Shown: in pieces, positions 1-10,961 of the stretch
Layout of the letters: every line of letters begins with the position of its first letter
How positions within the stretch are numbered: the stretch's first letter is position 1
Origin: Begonia masoniana
Lineage: Eukaryota > Streptophyta > Magnoliopsida > Cucurbitales > Begoniaceae
Reading direction: 5' to 3'
NCBI GenBank assembly: GCA_022432975.1
Contig: CM039502.1
Span: 1,664,375 to 1,728,374 of the forward strand
DNA length: 64,000 nt
Notes under the pieces: generated by a model
The model's input: only the letters and a program-made list of their open reading frames with translations
What the model was told of the DNA's origin: nothing
The model's database searches: none
Made by a program: the position numbers and the translations under genes

Positions 1-1690
1 TTGGCCCAAACTACGGTGAAAAAAGTAATTTTCACAGTAAACTTTCATAATTATCAAAAACACATGCATGGATATTCAACCCTCCTACCGTACTATTTTC
101 CTTCGCTTGCCAGCTGTTATGTCACTGCGGTGCGACGTTTGTTTCCTGGGAGAACGACCGGCCTCTTCGCAGAAACAGAGACTTCAAGAGGGTGGAGATG
201 GACGCCATCAATGACTCCGATCACCTCGATCAAATTCTCCTCGATGCACAAAACCTCTGTCAGCCGATCCTCATCGGCGAAGAGCTCCATCGACGATGAG
301 CTCTCTCCCCCTCGCCCTCGCTCTCTTTCTCTCTCCTTCCCTCGCTCTCTTCCCACTCTACGGTTCCGTTGTAATGCAACTGTAGTCGAGAATACGGAGA
401 GGGGATGGCGGGATCTTATATTCCACAAAGATACGAGCTGCCTTTGGCTTCGGTATATGAAACGCAGGATGTGGTAATATTTACATCTTTTCAGGTACCG
501 AAAAGACTTGCTGAAATATAATTGTACAACAATTTATTTATCGGGAGAATGGATTTACAGAAAATTCTGGATCACTGCTGTTACCTCTTCAATAACAAGC
601 CAAGCCTTGTGTCCACCAATCACTTCTGCTTTCATCTCTCCATCTTTCCATATCTGCAAAGATTGCACATATTTGTAGTGTCTTTCTCAGTCTCTCATGA
701 ATGTAGTATGGTAGATAAATGAAAGACTAAATTTTAAGTGAAATTGTGTGATGGGTGACTGTTACTTAACATTTGGTACTTGAATAGTTGGCATTTTCTG
801 TTCAGAACAGGAGAAAAACAAATGGGTCAGACATAAACGGGAGACAAACTTTGGAAAACAAGAAAAGAAAGTGGAAAGAGATGATTCTACGTACAGAGAT
901 ATTCCCCATCTTCACCAGAGATTGAGACCCCTTGTTCACGTCAACAGAGTAGAATTTCACTCTGCAATTGGAGATGAGAACCCTAGTTCAGAAAATACCC
1001 ACTTGATTTTCTTATTAAATAATCAGACCCAAGAATTTTATGTCATTAGGTTATTGATCTGTTGCATGTAATTTAAAAATTACATAAAAAATGCAGTAAT
1101 TGAAGAGGGATTGTTCTATACTTTGTATCATACTCGGCTGCCAATTTCTCTAGTTTTGGCTTTAGATATATGCATTTCCTGCACCACTCTGCCATCCTGT
1201 GAAAAATGATATAATTCAATCTTTGCAATTATTGTATAAATTTCTACAAGTTGGACAGTGCATGCTTAAATTAGCCATAATTTTTGTTCATTGCATACCA
1301 GTCGAGGAGGATCGGCTGAGAGAGGTTTTGTGCATCGAGGAGAATTTGATCGAGGTGGTCGGAATCGTTGATGGCTTCCATCTCCACCACCGTAGGTCTG
1401 GACTTAGGCCAAAACGCCTCCACTCTCCACTCCCTCCTCAATACCCTCTTGAAGTCTTTGTTTCTGCGAAGAGGACCGGTCATTCTCCCAGGAAACAAAT
1501 GCCGCCCGCAGTGTAGGGCATATCGAGTAGTAAAATAAGGCACGTGACGAAAACGTGTCATTTTAACAGAAAATGACACGGTATGAGGTGAATTGTCCAT
1601 TATTCATACATTACGGTTGTTTTTTGCCATTTTCGAAGTTTAAAGTGAAAATTGCCTTTTTCACCATAGTTTGGGGGCCAAATTGCACTT
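1..1690. repeat. Inverted-repeat element with captured gene 5' ends
   Basis: The sequence at 1-300 recurs in reverse complement at about 1295-1680. The outer ends match (TTGGCCC..AAACTA.GGTGAAAAA), and so do the inner parts. Each arm contains a short reading frame that begins [18 protein letters not shown] (left arm, from about 201 on the plus strand) or [18 protein letters not shown] (right arm, minus strand, near 1370), together with its upstream region. The left arm lacks about 50 bp present in the right arm. The roughly 1 kb between the arms has no recognisable gene. This looks like a fold-back or Mutator-like element that picked up the 5' end of a host gene. The donor gene family is not recognised. 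The left end may extend beyond the window. Confidence 0.6.
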
Positions 1691-1776
1691 TACCATATTT
1701 GGATATATGAACATGAATTAAAAAAGCAAGAAATTTGTGGAAATGGAGTTAAGAAAAACTCTCATTTTATTTCGGA

Positions 1777-1899
1777 CTAATGCTACGTTTATCTCTTATT
1801 TTATTCTCTCACGTGTCAAACAATTATTGATGCAATTAATGTAATAAATCAACAGGTGTTTTAAGAAGTTAGAATAAGAAAATAAACGTAACATTATTA
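1777..1899. mobile_element. MITE family copy A (internally deleted)
   Basis: The ends are inverted repeats: TAATGCTACGTTTATCTCTTA on the left and its near complement, ending AAACGTAACATTATTA, on the right. A TCACGTGTCAAACAATTATTG block lies inside. The same ends and the same TGACACGT-type block recur near 44.3, 47.1, 49.0 and 61.9 kb. This copy lacks the central AT palindrome of the longer copies. Confidence 0.55.
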
Positions 1900-2306
1900 T
1901 TTATTTCGTCATCATTTTTATTCCTCCTTTTCGGCAATATTTACTTCTTTTTTTTGAGGTTTTGCAGAGGCATGCTCCAAAGTTCCTTATTGTTCAACTT
2001 TGGATGGAAACTTAAATTGATATTATTAATGATTTATTTTAATTATATATGATCTATCATATTAATTACATTAATTAATATTTATCTCTTCAAAAATTAA
2101 AAATTATAAAATAAAAATGGAGTGTAAACGTAATATTATAAAAAAAAAATAAAAAGCAAGTTGGGTGAGAGGAGGAACCAACTAAATTATGAGATTCGAT
2201 TACATCGCTCAGTTAACAAATGGAAAAAAAAACCACAATTATCCTTTGTTACAAATTAATCTCAATTTACTCAAGTACAATAACTGGACCATGTCAGACA
2301 TAAATC

Positions 2307-2563
2307 AGTTAAGATGTAAACGGAGCAGAATAATAAGGAGATGCAGAGGTTGAGAAAGATGAAGCAGACGAAGAAGATGGCTCCGAGAGAGAAAATGTAT
2401 AATTGATTTCTGTAAAACCACAGTAACCTTTACAATTGAGAGTTTCCACATATATCTTACCGGGCTCATCATGAGCCTAGGAAAAAGGAAATGTTCAACT
2501 AATTAACTTACAAATGAAAGAACTAAATATGAACAGTATTCTAATCAGAACAGTACTCTAACA
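2307..2563 (-). repeat. 3' LTR of the copia element
   Basis: This 257-bp repeat matches 5740-5981, with 15 extra bases near 2419-2434. It is preceded in element orientation by a purine-rich tract and followed by the AAATC target duplication. Confidence 0.88.
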
Positions 2564-2573
2564 TCCCCCTCAA

Positions 2574-5500
2574 GAACAAGGTCGTATGCTGAAAATCTTG
2601 AACAGAAAATCTGAGGAGGTCGACGGCTGGAGAGGCTTTGTAAGAGCATCAGCCACTTGGGAAGTGGAAGGGGTATACTTGACCAACAATTGCTTTTTGA
2701 AGACTTTTTCTCGAACAAAGTTAAAATCTATCTCGACATGCTTGGATTTGGAATGCAATACTGGATTTGAGGCAAGATAGGTGGCACTTATGTTATCACA
2801 TAGTATCAGAGGTATCTCGGTGGATACAATACCCAATTCTTTGAGTAGAGATTGTAGCCATAAAACTTCTGTTGCGTCATTTGCCACACTGCGATATTCG
2901 GATTCGGTACTCGAACGTGAAACAACCTTTTGTTTAGTAGACGACCATAAAACAAGATTAGTGCCCAAGAAAATGCAGTATCCACTAGTACTTTTTGTTG
3001 GAATGAGGAAGAGGGATTTAAAGAGAAAGGAAGTAGGAGGAGAAGAAATACAACTAGAGAGCAAACTAGATTGTAGAAATGACTTCTTGAAAATGACCTG
3101 ATATACAAAGCTTAGACATAGATCCTATTTATAGGACTATTTGGCACATGTTCAAAGACAGAACATGAACCTCCTAATTAATGCAATACATGCATTAATG
3201 TATCTATTCAAATGAATCACAACTTCCTAGATACACTTTCACAAATACATTGACTTAAATTAAGAGCATAATAAAAACATACATTAACCAATTATCTTAT
3301 TTAAGCTTATTTTCAACACTTTTTCGATCATTGGGGCAGGAAGCCCAATCAACATCTGTATAACATATCAGATTGCAGTTCGAAGATGGTGAAAATAAGA
3401 TACCTGAAGACGAGGTACCTTGAAGATAACGCAGAATTTTTTTCACTGCTTGCTAATGAATATCTGTAGGTTGATGCATAAACTGAGAAACCTTATTTAC
3501 AGCAAAGGCAATATCAGGGCGAGTGAGACAACAATATTGCAATCTACCGACAATGTTGCGGTAGAGAGAGCCATCACATAATGGAGCACCAGAATTTTTT
3601 GACAAGATAGGTCCTGAAACCATCGAAGTCAGAACTGGTTTGCAGGAACCCATATTAGCTCGGTGAAGCAGCTCAGAAATGTAGGCGGACTGCGAAAACC
3701 TCATACCAGTGGCAATGTGAGTGACTGAGATCCCAAGAAAAAAGGATAGAGGTTCGAGATCGCGAACCTTAAATTTGGAATTTAAGTAAGTGAGTAGCTG
3801 ATCAAGGAGAGATGCAGAGTTCCCAGTCAAAATGATGTCATCAACATATACCAACATAATAAGAATGGAGGAGGATTGGCGACGAACAAAGAGCAATGTA
3901 TCTGACTTTCATGCCGAAAAACCCCAGTCTATTAAAGCAATATGCAATTTGGTGTACCAGGCTCTAGAAGACTGTTTCAATCTGTAAAGAGCTTTGCGTA
4001 AGCGGTAGACAGCGTGAGGATGAGAAGAATTTATGAACCCTGGAGGTTGTTGTAGAAAAATTGTTTCAGTTAAGTCACCATGGAGAAAGGCGTTACTTAC
4101 ATCAAGTTGTATGATAATCCACCCAAAAGAGATGGCCAAAGAGAGAGCAATACGAACTGATGCCGGTTTCACAACTGGGCTAAAAGTATCTTCATAATCT
4201 ATGCCCTCAGTCTGATTATAACCTTTTGCAACTAGGCGAGCCTTATACCTGTTTAATGTTCCATCAGAGTTGAGTTTAGTTTTGAAAACCCACTTACAAC
4301 CAATTATCTTTGCCCCTGGTGGAGGTGTAGTTAAGGTCCATGTGTTGGTTTCATGGAGGGCAGCTATCTCCTCTTGCATGGCAGCTAACCAATGAGGATG
4401 TTTGGAAGCTTGGTGAAAAATTTTGGGTTCAAGGGGAGAGTCAACGACAAAGGCTTTGGGCTTAAAGATACCGGCTTTGGCTCTTGTTCGCATAGGATGA
4501 TTATTAATTAGAGGAGAGATATGAATGGGGCTGGGGTTGGTAACTAAAGGAAGGGTATGAGAGGGATAGTCAATCAGGCTGGGGGGTGGTGGAGGGTTAG
4601 ATGATGCAGGCTCTGGTGGAGTGAGAAGTGAAGGACTTGAATTGGGAAGTGGAGAGTTGTCGGTTGTTACGGTAGAAAATTGTGGCAAGGGATGAAGAGA
4701 AATGGGAAGTGAGAAGGAGGGAGTTTGAGGGGGAGAAGGGTTCAATGAGCAGAGGGAAAAACTTGACTCATCAAAGTTAACATGACAGGAGATGTATATT
4801 TTGTTTGATTTTGGATCGAGCCATATGTAGGCTTTATGATGTGGACTGAGACCTAAATTTACGCACGGAAGGGAACGAGCTTGTAATTTATGGTGTTTAA
4901 AAGGATGAAGGAAGGGAAAACACAAGCAACTAAATACACACAAAGACGTGTAATCAAGGACAGAGCCAAACAAGCATTCAAAAGGAGATATGTTTTTAAG
5001 GACAGGGGTCGTTAATAAGTTAATTAAATGAGTGGCAGTAGAAAAAGTGTAAGGCCAGAAACGATGAGGAATGGACGAGTGAAAAAGGAGAGCGAGACTT
5101 GTTTCGACCACATGACGATTTTTACGCTCTACTTGACCGTTTTGGTTTGGAGTATATGGACATGAGACGCGATGATGAATACCAAGGGACTTAAAGAGAG
5201 TGGAGAGAGATTGGAACTCCCCTCCCCAGTCCGATTGGATAGCCTTGATAGGACGACCGAATTGAGTATAGATAAAACGTTGAAAGTGCACAAAGGTCGT
5301 GTAGACCTCGCTTTTTAACTTTAAGGGAAAGAGCCATGTGAATCGAGTACAATCATCTACAAGCAACAGAAAATATCGAGCACCAGTAACAGAGATTGTA
5401 GGAGAAGGACCCCAAACATCAGTATGTATAAGTTCAAATGGTAAATTTGCACGAGAATCAAAATTTTGAAATGACAAACAATGATTTTTACTCATTTGAC

Positions 5501-5720
5501 AAGAAGTACAAAAAGTTGGCAGCTCAGTTTAGACAAAAGGAATATTACAAGTGCTTATTATGCATTTCAAAATGAACAGGGAGGGATGGCCCAAATGAGA
5601 GCGCCAAAGTTGAGATTTTGAAGATGCTGGACTCGGTAAGCCAACGGACAGAGCTAGGGAAGATTGGGGAATGAGGGTTGAAGGGGAAGGGGAGGAGAGG
5701 GCTGATGAGCTGGGGGAAGC
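2574..5720 (-). pseudogene. Copia Pol remnant (pre-integrase, integrase, RT, RNase H)
   Basis: Reading the minus strand, a pre-integrase motif LWRSHLGHPS lies near 5600, right after a Ser/Pro-rich leader, so gag and protease have been deleted. The integrase core follows with its D, D and E residues in the contexts FELIHTDVWGP, AIQSDWGGEF and QNGQVERK. The reverse transcriptase begins with WVFKTKLNSDG and TFSPVVKPASVR. Its YVDD catalytic motif (MLVYVDDIILTG) lies in another frame, because the reading frame breaks near 3900. RNase H is split by a solo LTR at 2996-3318 and ends with the usual SKHVEIDFNFVREK and VADALTKPL motifs. A stop also separates the pre-integrase and integrase parts near 5528. 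The element cannot make a complete polyprotein. Confidence 0.9.
2996..3318 (-). mobile_element. Solo LTR nested in the copia RNase H region
   Basis: The 323-bp insert begins TGTTGAAAATAAGC and ends ATTCCAACA in element orientation. It is flanked on the plus strand by a perfect 5-bp target duplication CTTTT at 2991-2995 and 3319-3323. Removing it rejoins a typical copia RNase H motif (NDRK-STSGYC) around the duplicated site. A TATA-like CCTATAAATAGG lies inside (complement of 3124-3135), as expected of an LTR promoter. No internal retroelement region remains, so it arose by LTR-LTR recombination of a different copia family. Confidence 0.88.
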
Positions 5721-5739
5721 CATTTGAGCTTTGATACCA

Positions 5740-5981
5740 AGTTGAGATGTAAACGGAGTAGAAGAATAAGGAGATGCAGTGGTTGAGGAAGATGAAGCAG
5801 ACGAAGAAGATGGCTTTGAGAGAGAAAATGTATAATTAATTTCTGTAAAACTATTGAGAGTTTCCACATATATCTTACAGGGCTCATCATGAGCCTAGGA
5901 AAAAGGAAATGTTCAACTAATTAACTTACAAGTGAAAGAACTAAAGATGAACAGTATTTTAATCAGAAGAGTACTCTAACA
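5740..5981 (-). repeat. 5' LTR of the copia element
   Basis: This 242-bp repeat is paired with 2307-2563. It starts TGTTAGAG (complement of 5974-5981) and abuts the TGGTATCAAAGC primer site. AAATC flanks it at 5982-5986. Confidence 0.88.
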
Positions 5982-6315
5982 AAATCTACTGTTCAGTACC
6001 ATTTTATGTGATAACTGTTGAAAAAATATAACAGATTTTGACATCGTTGACTGAATTTGTCATCGTTGTAATCTACAAAAGTATAAAACCTACAGATTTT
6101 GTTCGAGGCCTGTTTTTGACGGATTTCAGACCTCCATTAACGAAGTAATCAGGTGATTCTCGAGTGAAGTTCATATGAATATAACGTAAATTTTCATGAG
6201 CTTGTACATTTCACACCTCCCCTTGCGCGTCCCATGCTCATATCAATCACATTTTCTGGCCTTTCACAACTCTAAATTGCTTGAAATCATCGTTCCATCT
6301 TCAACAGAAGGAACA

Positions 6316-7881
6316 ATGGATCTGTTCTTCAAAGAAATTCCTCTGAGACTTCAAAATGAGAGAAACTTTCGAATCAAAACCACCATTACTCTCTCTTTCT
6401 TCCTCTCCTTTCTTCTGTTTTTTCTCGGAATATTCGTCCATGGACGCCTCAAAACTTTCTTAAACTCAGATGACTTCTACAACTACACCTTTTCTTCTTC
6501 TTCTTCTGCTTCGCCTCTCTTTTCTAAACGTCCTGCTCCATTGTCGTATTCTAGCTGCAACTTTTCATCGTCTGCACTTTCAGTCCCAAAGGATGAAGGA
6601 GTATGGCACTCCATGAGCGATGAAGAGCTCCTGTGGCGAGCTTCTATGGTGCCTCGTTTGAAAGAAAACCCTAATAACAAGACGGCGAAAGTGGCCTTCA
6701 TGTTTTTGACGAGAGGAAGATTGCCATTATCTCCTCTCTGGGAAATGTTCTTTGAGGGTTATAAAGGTTTCTACTCAATTTACGTGCATACCTCGCCGGA
6801 GTACACGAAGGATCCACCGCCGACCTCTGTTTTCTACAACCGTCGAATACCCAGCAAGGTAATTATCTTACTTATTAAGTAAAAGACTCTAAATTGAGTA
6901 ACATCCTCTTGGTTTAAATCTAAATTAGCTGCATTTAATGCGTGGCGATCTTGTCTTGTTCTATGACTAAATAACTATGATTAAGGTAAATTATAAGGAA
7001 CTGGTCCAATTTAAGAGGATCTATAATTTCACATTGCTTGAACGTAGTTACGTGAGTGCTTTATGAGAACCGTGTATAAACTAGTATGTTTTAGAGTAAA
7101 ACCCGAATACAAAATTGTAGACATTTTAGCTCAGGACGGCAATATTGTACTGAGGGAAATGAATTTTTATTGTATATATTTGTCAGTACATTGATTGTGC
7201 CGTGCTATGTACATATTGTAGGTAGTAGAATGGGGAAGATCGTCAGTACTCGACGCAGAGAGGCGCCTATTAGCAAACGCCCTCCTTGATTTCTCCAACG
7301 AACGGTTTGTCTTACTATCCGAAGCATGCATTCCTCTCTTTAACTTCTCTACGCTCTACTCCTACCTCATCAACTCCAACCAAAGCTTTGTTAGTTCCTT
7401 CGATGATCCTCGACGCGTCGGCCGAGGTCGGTACAACAAACGAATGTGGCCCACTATATCACTTAAGGACTGGCGAAAAGGCAACCAATGGTTGGAAGTC
7501 GATAGGAACATCGCCATTGAGATTGTTTCCGACACTTTGTATTACCCTATCTTTAGAGATCTTTGTAACCGGCCTTGTTACACGGATGAGCACTACGTGG
7601 CAACATTGGTGACAAAAATCTCGCCAGAGACAAACTCGAACCGCTCCATCACTTGGGTGGATTGGCCTCGTAGAGGCGGTCCTCACCCGACCACGTTTGT
7701 GAGGAAAGACGTATCCGAAGGGTTCTTGAGTCGGGTGAGGAATGGGTTCAATTGTAGTTATAATGGTGTTGTTACTAATATGTGCTTCCTTTTTGCTAGA
7801 AAATTTCACCCCAACACACTAGAACCTCTGTTGAAATTAGCTCCTAGGGTTCTTGGGTTTGGTACTTCTTTAAGTGCATAG
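6316..7881 (+). CDS. GT14 (core-2/I-branching type) glycosyltransferase
   Basis: The gene has two exons, 6316-6858 and 7222-7881, joined by a GT-AG phase 0 intron, giving 400 residues. The chosen start at 6316 gives [13 protein letters not shown] followed by a hydrophobic anchor at about residues 22-42, a typical type II Golgi membrane topology. An upstream in-frame Met at 6196 would add 40 residues ahead of the anchor and is less likely. The catalytic region carries the plant BC10-like family motifs [68 protein letters not shown] and DEHYVATL. These enzymes are Golgi glycosyltransferases thought to modify cell-wall glycans or glycoproteins; the substrate cannot be read from sequence. The reading frame is intact. 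Confidence 0.9.
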
Positions 7882-8311
7882 AAAGTATTGAATATTAAAT
7901 CTGATTATATTTTATCTAATGATGACAGCCTGACAATGACGTGTCAAGATAAATATAAACTATATAATATATTTAATCAGGAAAAAAAATGAATAAAGAA
8001 AAGGAATGTCAGGAGAATCCAAAGATGATGAGGAAAGCGAAGGTAATAAGTATGCAGAGATAGAGACATGTAGTGGGCAATTACCAATCGTTATTATACG
8101 CCATGGCTGCTGATTCTTCAAGTTCAGAGGACTGTAGATCGACCGGCGATGGAGGAGAGAACCAAATTTGAACCCTAAACTGTTGAGAACGAAGAAGAAC
8201 AGAGAATATATGAAGAGAAATGATCGTAACATAGAATATATGACTTCAAATAGCGAGAAAAGTGGCGCAGTTAATCAAACGAAAGCACCTACTTCTCAGA
8301 AGTTGTCTGGT
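7882..8311. other. Intergenic, 3' of GT14 gene
   Basis: This is AT-rich sequence between the convergent ends of the GT14 gene and the small serine-rich gene. The reading frames here lack recognisable motifs. Part of it is probably 3' UTR of the two genes. Confidence 0.4.
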
Positions 8312-8518
8312 TTAGTCAGAGGATTCAACAGACTTGGGAGAAAGAGAAGCATCAGAGTTCTTGGAAGGCATTGAATTTGATCTCTTCATCAAGGCCGACG
8401 AGTTTGGGCGATGAAACCTAAACCTGAACGAGCCTTCATGCGTAGTGGGCGAGCACAAGCACTGGCCTTTTGGGGAGTTACTAGTTAGGCTGGCCTCTTG
8501 TAGCTTCGGCTCCGCCAT
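8312..8518 (-). CDS. Small serine-rich plant protein (CLCSPTTH motif)
   Basis: A 68-residue minus-strand frame begins MAEPKLQEAS and ends SVESSD. It contains CLCSPTTHEGSFRFRFHRP, which resembles the conserved core CLCSPTTHPGSFRCRxHR of a small plant family usually labelled serine-rich protein-like. The second Cys of that core is Phe here. The rest is rich in Ser, Asn and Lys. A TATA-like TCTATATATAGA lies at about 8600-8611, some 85-95 bp upstream of the ATG. The function of the family is unknown. The family call rests on one short motif, so it is only moderately secure. Confidence 0.55.
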   Translation of the reverse strand: MAEPKLQEASLTSNSPKGQCLCSPTTHEGSFRFRFHRPNSSALMKRSNSMPSKNSDASLSPKSVESSD

Positions 8519-8639
8519 TTCTGGGCGAGGGTGAGACCCTTGTGCTCGTACTCTCTCTGCTTTCCGTCTCTTGAAGGGCCTTTCTTTCTATGCCTGTATT
8601 CTATATATAGACAGTGACATGTCATTTTCACTTTTTCCT

Positions 8640-9023
8640 TATAATATAATTAAAAGACATTGGCCTAAGTATTGCCGTTTTTAGAGCTTTTAAGAACATT
8701 CACTCTTCTTTTGTGCATCCAAAAATTACCTTTACAAGTGCAAGGCAACTCGGACGTGAGATTAGTTGATATGCATGTAAATTAATTCACTTATATCATT
8801 TGATATTATAAAATTGTGGAGTCTTAGTACAATATTCACTTATGGCTCTCTCTGGTTATAGAAAGAATCGTAGAAGCTTCAGCAATCAATAACAGTAAAT
8901 GCTCAAACATTCCTTCAGTTTCCTCACGATGAACCTACACTAGTGTCTTAACTTCTTCATACAACACAAGACACTCTAAACGACGATCCATAGACTAAAA
9001 ACTACATAGTCACCCTTATCTAC
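8640..9023. other. Intergenic plus duplicated sHSP 3' flank
   Basis: No gene is seen. The part next to the heat shock pseudogene (from about 8890, with TAACAGTAAATGCTC, and CTTATCTACTTA before the stop) matches the 3' flank of the intact copy at 43340-43550. The duplicated unit therefore extends beyond the coding sequence. Confidence 0.5.
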
Positions 9024-9459
9024 TTAGCCGGAAACCTCAATCGCTTTTACCTCAGGTTTCTTCTCCTCTGCTTTCGGTATTGTGACGGTGAGAAACCCCA
9101 TTTCTCCTCCATCTTCGCGTCCTCCGGCAGCCTGAACCTTCTCGAGAATTTCCCTCTGCTTCGCTCCACCAGGTGCCACGTGTCATTCTTTTCCTTCTTC
9201 TCCACCTTCCTCTCTCCGCTGATCTGGAGCACTCTCTCGTCTTCCTCCTCCTCCTTCCTCAGCCCTGGTAGATCGGCTTTGAGCACATGGGCTTCCGGCG
9301 TTTACTTCCAGTCAATTCGAGTGCCACGAAAGCTGAATTTTCACGGGAAATCGTAGAAGAATGGAAGGGAAAGTCCTTGAAGGGATCCCAAACGTCGAGT
9401 GAGAAGGGCTCGAAGACATTGCTCCGTCGGTTGCCAAAGAAACCAGGAATCAGCGACAG
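9024..9459 (-). pseudogene. Class I small heat shock protein pseudogene
   Basis: The sequence aligns throughout with the intact class I genes at 26.8 and 43.5 kb: [42 protein letters not shown] and [13 protein letters not shown]. The ATG is replaced by CTG at the expected start (complement of 9457-9459). The frame shifts near ENSAFV. About five residues are missing after LPGLRKEEE, and another deletion shifts the frame after KMEE. The last codons, for IEVSG and the stop, can be recognised in a different frame. It cannot encode a working alpha-crystallin domain protein. It is a decayed duplicate of its two neighbours. Confidence 0.93.
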
Positions 9460-9582
9460 TTTTGACAAACTAGACCTTTAATTGAGAAAACAGAGAAACT
9501 TTCTTGCAAAGAACTCTACTTATGAGATGATGCTTTTGTCAAATTGGCGAATGCTCGAGGAGAAATCGATGAAGTGTTTTGA

Positions 9583-9627
9583 CAAAATTCTAAAACCCTC
9601 GCCAACGATCAAGAACTCTCCCGACTG
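9583..9627 (-). promoter_or_regulatory. Decayed heat shock element of the sHSP pseudogene
   Basis: In gene orientation this stretch reads AGTCGGGAGAGTTCTTGATC and then GGGTTTTAGAATTTTG. It lines up with AGTCGGGATCGTTCTTGAGC and GGTTCTAGAACCTTCGG upstream of the intact copy at 43.5 kb. The TTC/GAA core has been lost by substitution. Confidence 0.5.
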
Positions 9628-10880
9628 GTTTAAATTGGTTTGACTTTGTGAACCGATCTTGGCCCAACTAATCCTTTTGAATAAATTGTTCGATTTTGTT
9701 TCTTCCCGGTCCAACTCAAACGTGAAGTTGGTTTTCATTTTTCACATGAATTCTGTGATTTAAATTGATGTTAAAACCAATTAAACAAGGACAACTGTAG
9801 GTCAACAATTCATACAGTTTTGTTCCCCAAGCCCCAAACACTACTGTCCAAGCTTTTGAAATGGGTCGGATAAACACGTGGCGTCACTTAAATGGTCGAA
9901 TTGCCACGTATGAGCCAATAGGAGGGGAGCTTCGGCAAAAAGTAAAAGGATTAAGCAGCAAATCCCACTCTCAGCTACCAAATCTATCCCGCTGTTTGTT
10001 TTGGCTGCGCCTTCCACGGGAGCGTGGTGTCACGCCTTCATTCTTTATTATTTTTGGGATATTTATACTATTTTTTATTTTATTACTGTCAAAAGAGACA
10101 TGGGGGCATTGATATTATCTAAAATTAACATTTAATTTATTGGCCAATACCAAATAGATTTTTGAACTTTTTCTTGGGTAAATAAATCCCAAAGCATAAG
10201 AGAGTAACAAATAAGTCTATGTCGTTAGGGTTGCTCTCAATACGATCACGTTTTTTTTTTCTTGCGACCACTTTTTTCTTTTTTGTGAACAATTTTTAGA
10301 TAAAATAATTTAAAATTTAATTTATTGATGAGATTTTTACAGCGATACCCAGTTTCAAAGTCGAGAATACTTTTGAAAAACTAACTTTTGTGAAAATCAC
10401 AAGACAAAAAATATAGAAATTTGACGTGAAAAACGTGTATTGTGCAAGATGACACTCTTTAACAAGGTAGACTTAATTGATAATGTCTATAAATTCTTGC
10501 AATTATGTGTATATAATTTAATTCAAAAATCTTAATTACTTCTTGGAAAAACCGAGTCTCTTGACTCTCCAATATGGACAAGACAATATACAAACCACCT
10601 GTCTTTTCCTTTGGATTGCAAGGGACCGCTACCAAACAAAAAAGTCAGAGCGTCCCTTCAACACACCGCTCTCGCGCGTGGACATGTAGGTTCTCTCAAA
10701 TATCTATTTTTCTTGAGATTATGACGTGTACTCCTAGTGGGTGCCCTTCCGTGGTAAACGAATATGCTAACCAAACGATTAAACTGATGCCACGTCACAC
10801 AATTATCTTACATATTTATACTGCAACCTCATCTCTCCAAACCCAAATGCTTCATTGTAGAGAGAGAAACTTCCCACCTA
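9628..10880. other. Intergenic, upstream region of HSFC1
   Basis: No convincing gene is seen. The frame at 9861-10112 has no family features. The segment is AT-rich, with short T tracts near 10250 and 10280. Confidence 0.4.
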
Positions 10881-10898
10881 TTTCTTCCCCGAACTGTA

Positions 10899-10922
10899 GA
10901 GAGAGAGAGAGAGAGAGAGAGA
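10899..10922. repeat. (GA)n microsatellite in HSFC1 5' UTR
   Basis: About 12 GA units lie about 40 bp upstream of the HSFC1 start codon. GA tracts in 5' leaders are common in plants. Confidence 0.8.
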
Positions 10923-10961
10923 GGAGCTCTGCTAGAGAAAAATAAATAGAAAGTATATGGG

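Larger units (their letters stand above)
2307..5981 (-). mobile_element. Ty1/copia LTR retrotransposon, truncated, with nested solo LTR
   Basis: The direct repeats 2307-2563 and 5740-5981 are the LTRs. In element orientation they begin TGTTAGAGTACT. Both outer flanks carry the same 5-bp target duplication AAATC (2302-2306 and 5982-5986). Next to the 5' LTR is a primer site TGGTATCAAAGC (complement of 5728-5739), typical of initiator Met tRNA priming. Next to the 3' LTR is a polypurine tract CTTGAGGGGGA (complement of 2564-2574). Between them are minus-strand integrase, reverse transcriptase and RNase H in copia order. The element is about 3.7 kb instead of about 5 kb because gag and protease are missing. 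The LTRs differ by a 15-bp indel and several substitutions, so the insertion is not recent. Confidence 0.92.

Noticed and set aside
6196..6315. Upstream start for the GT14 glycosyltransferase
   Set aside because: It would add 40 residues ahead of the usual short cytosolic tail and membrane anchor; the ATG at 6316 gives the normal topology.
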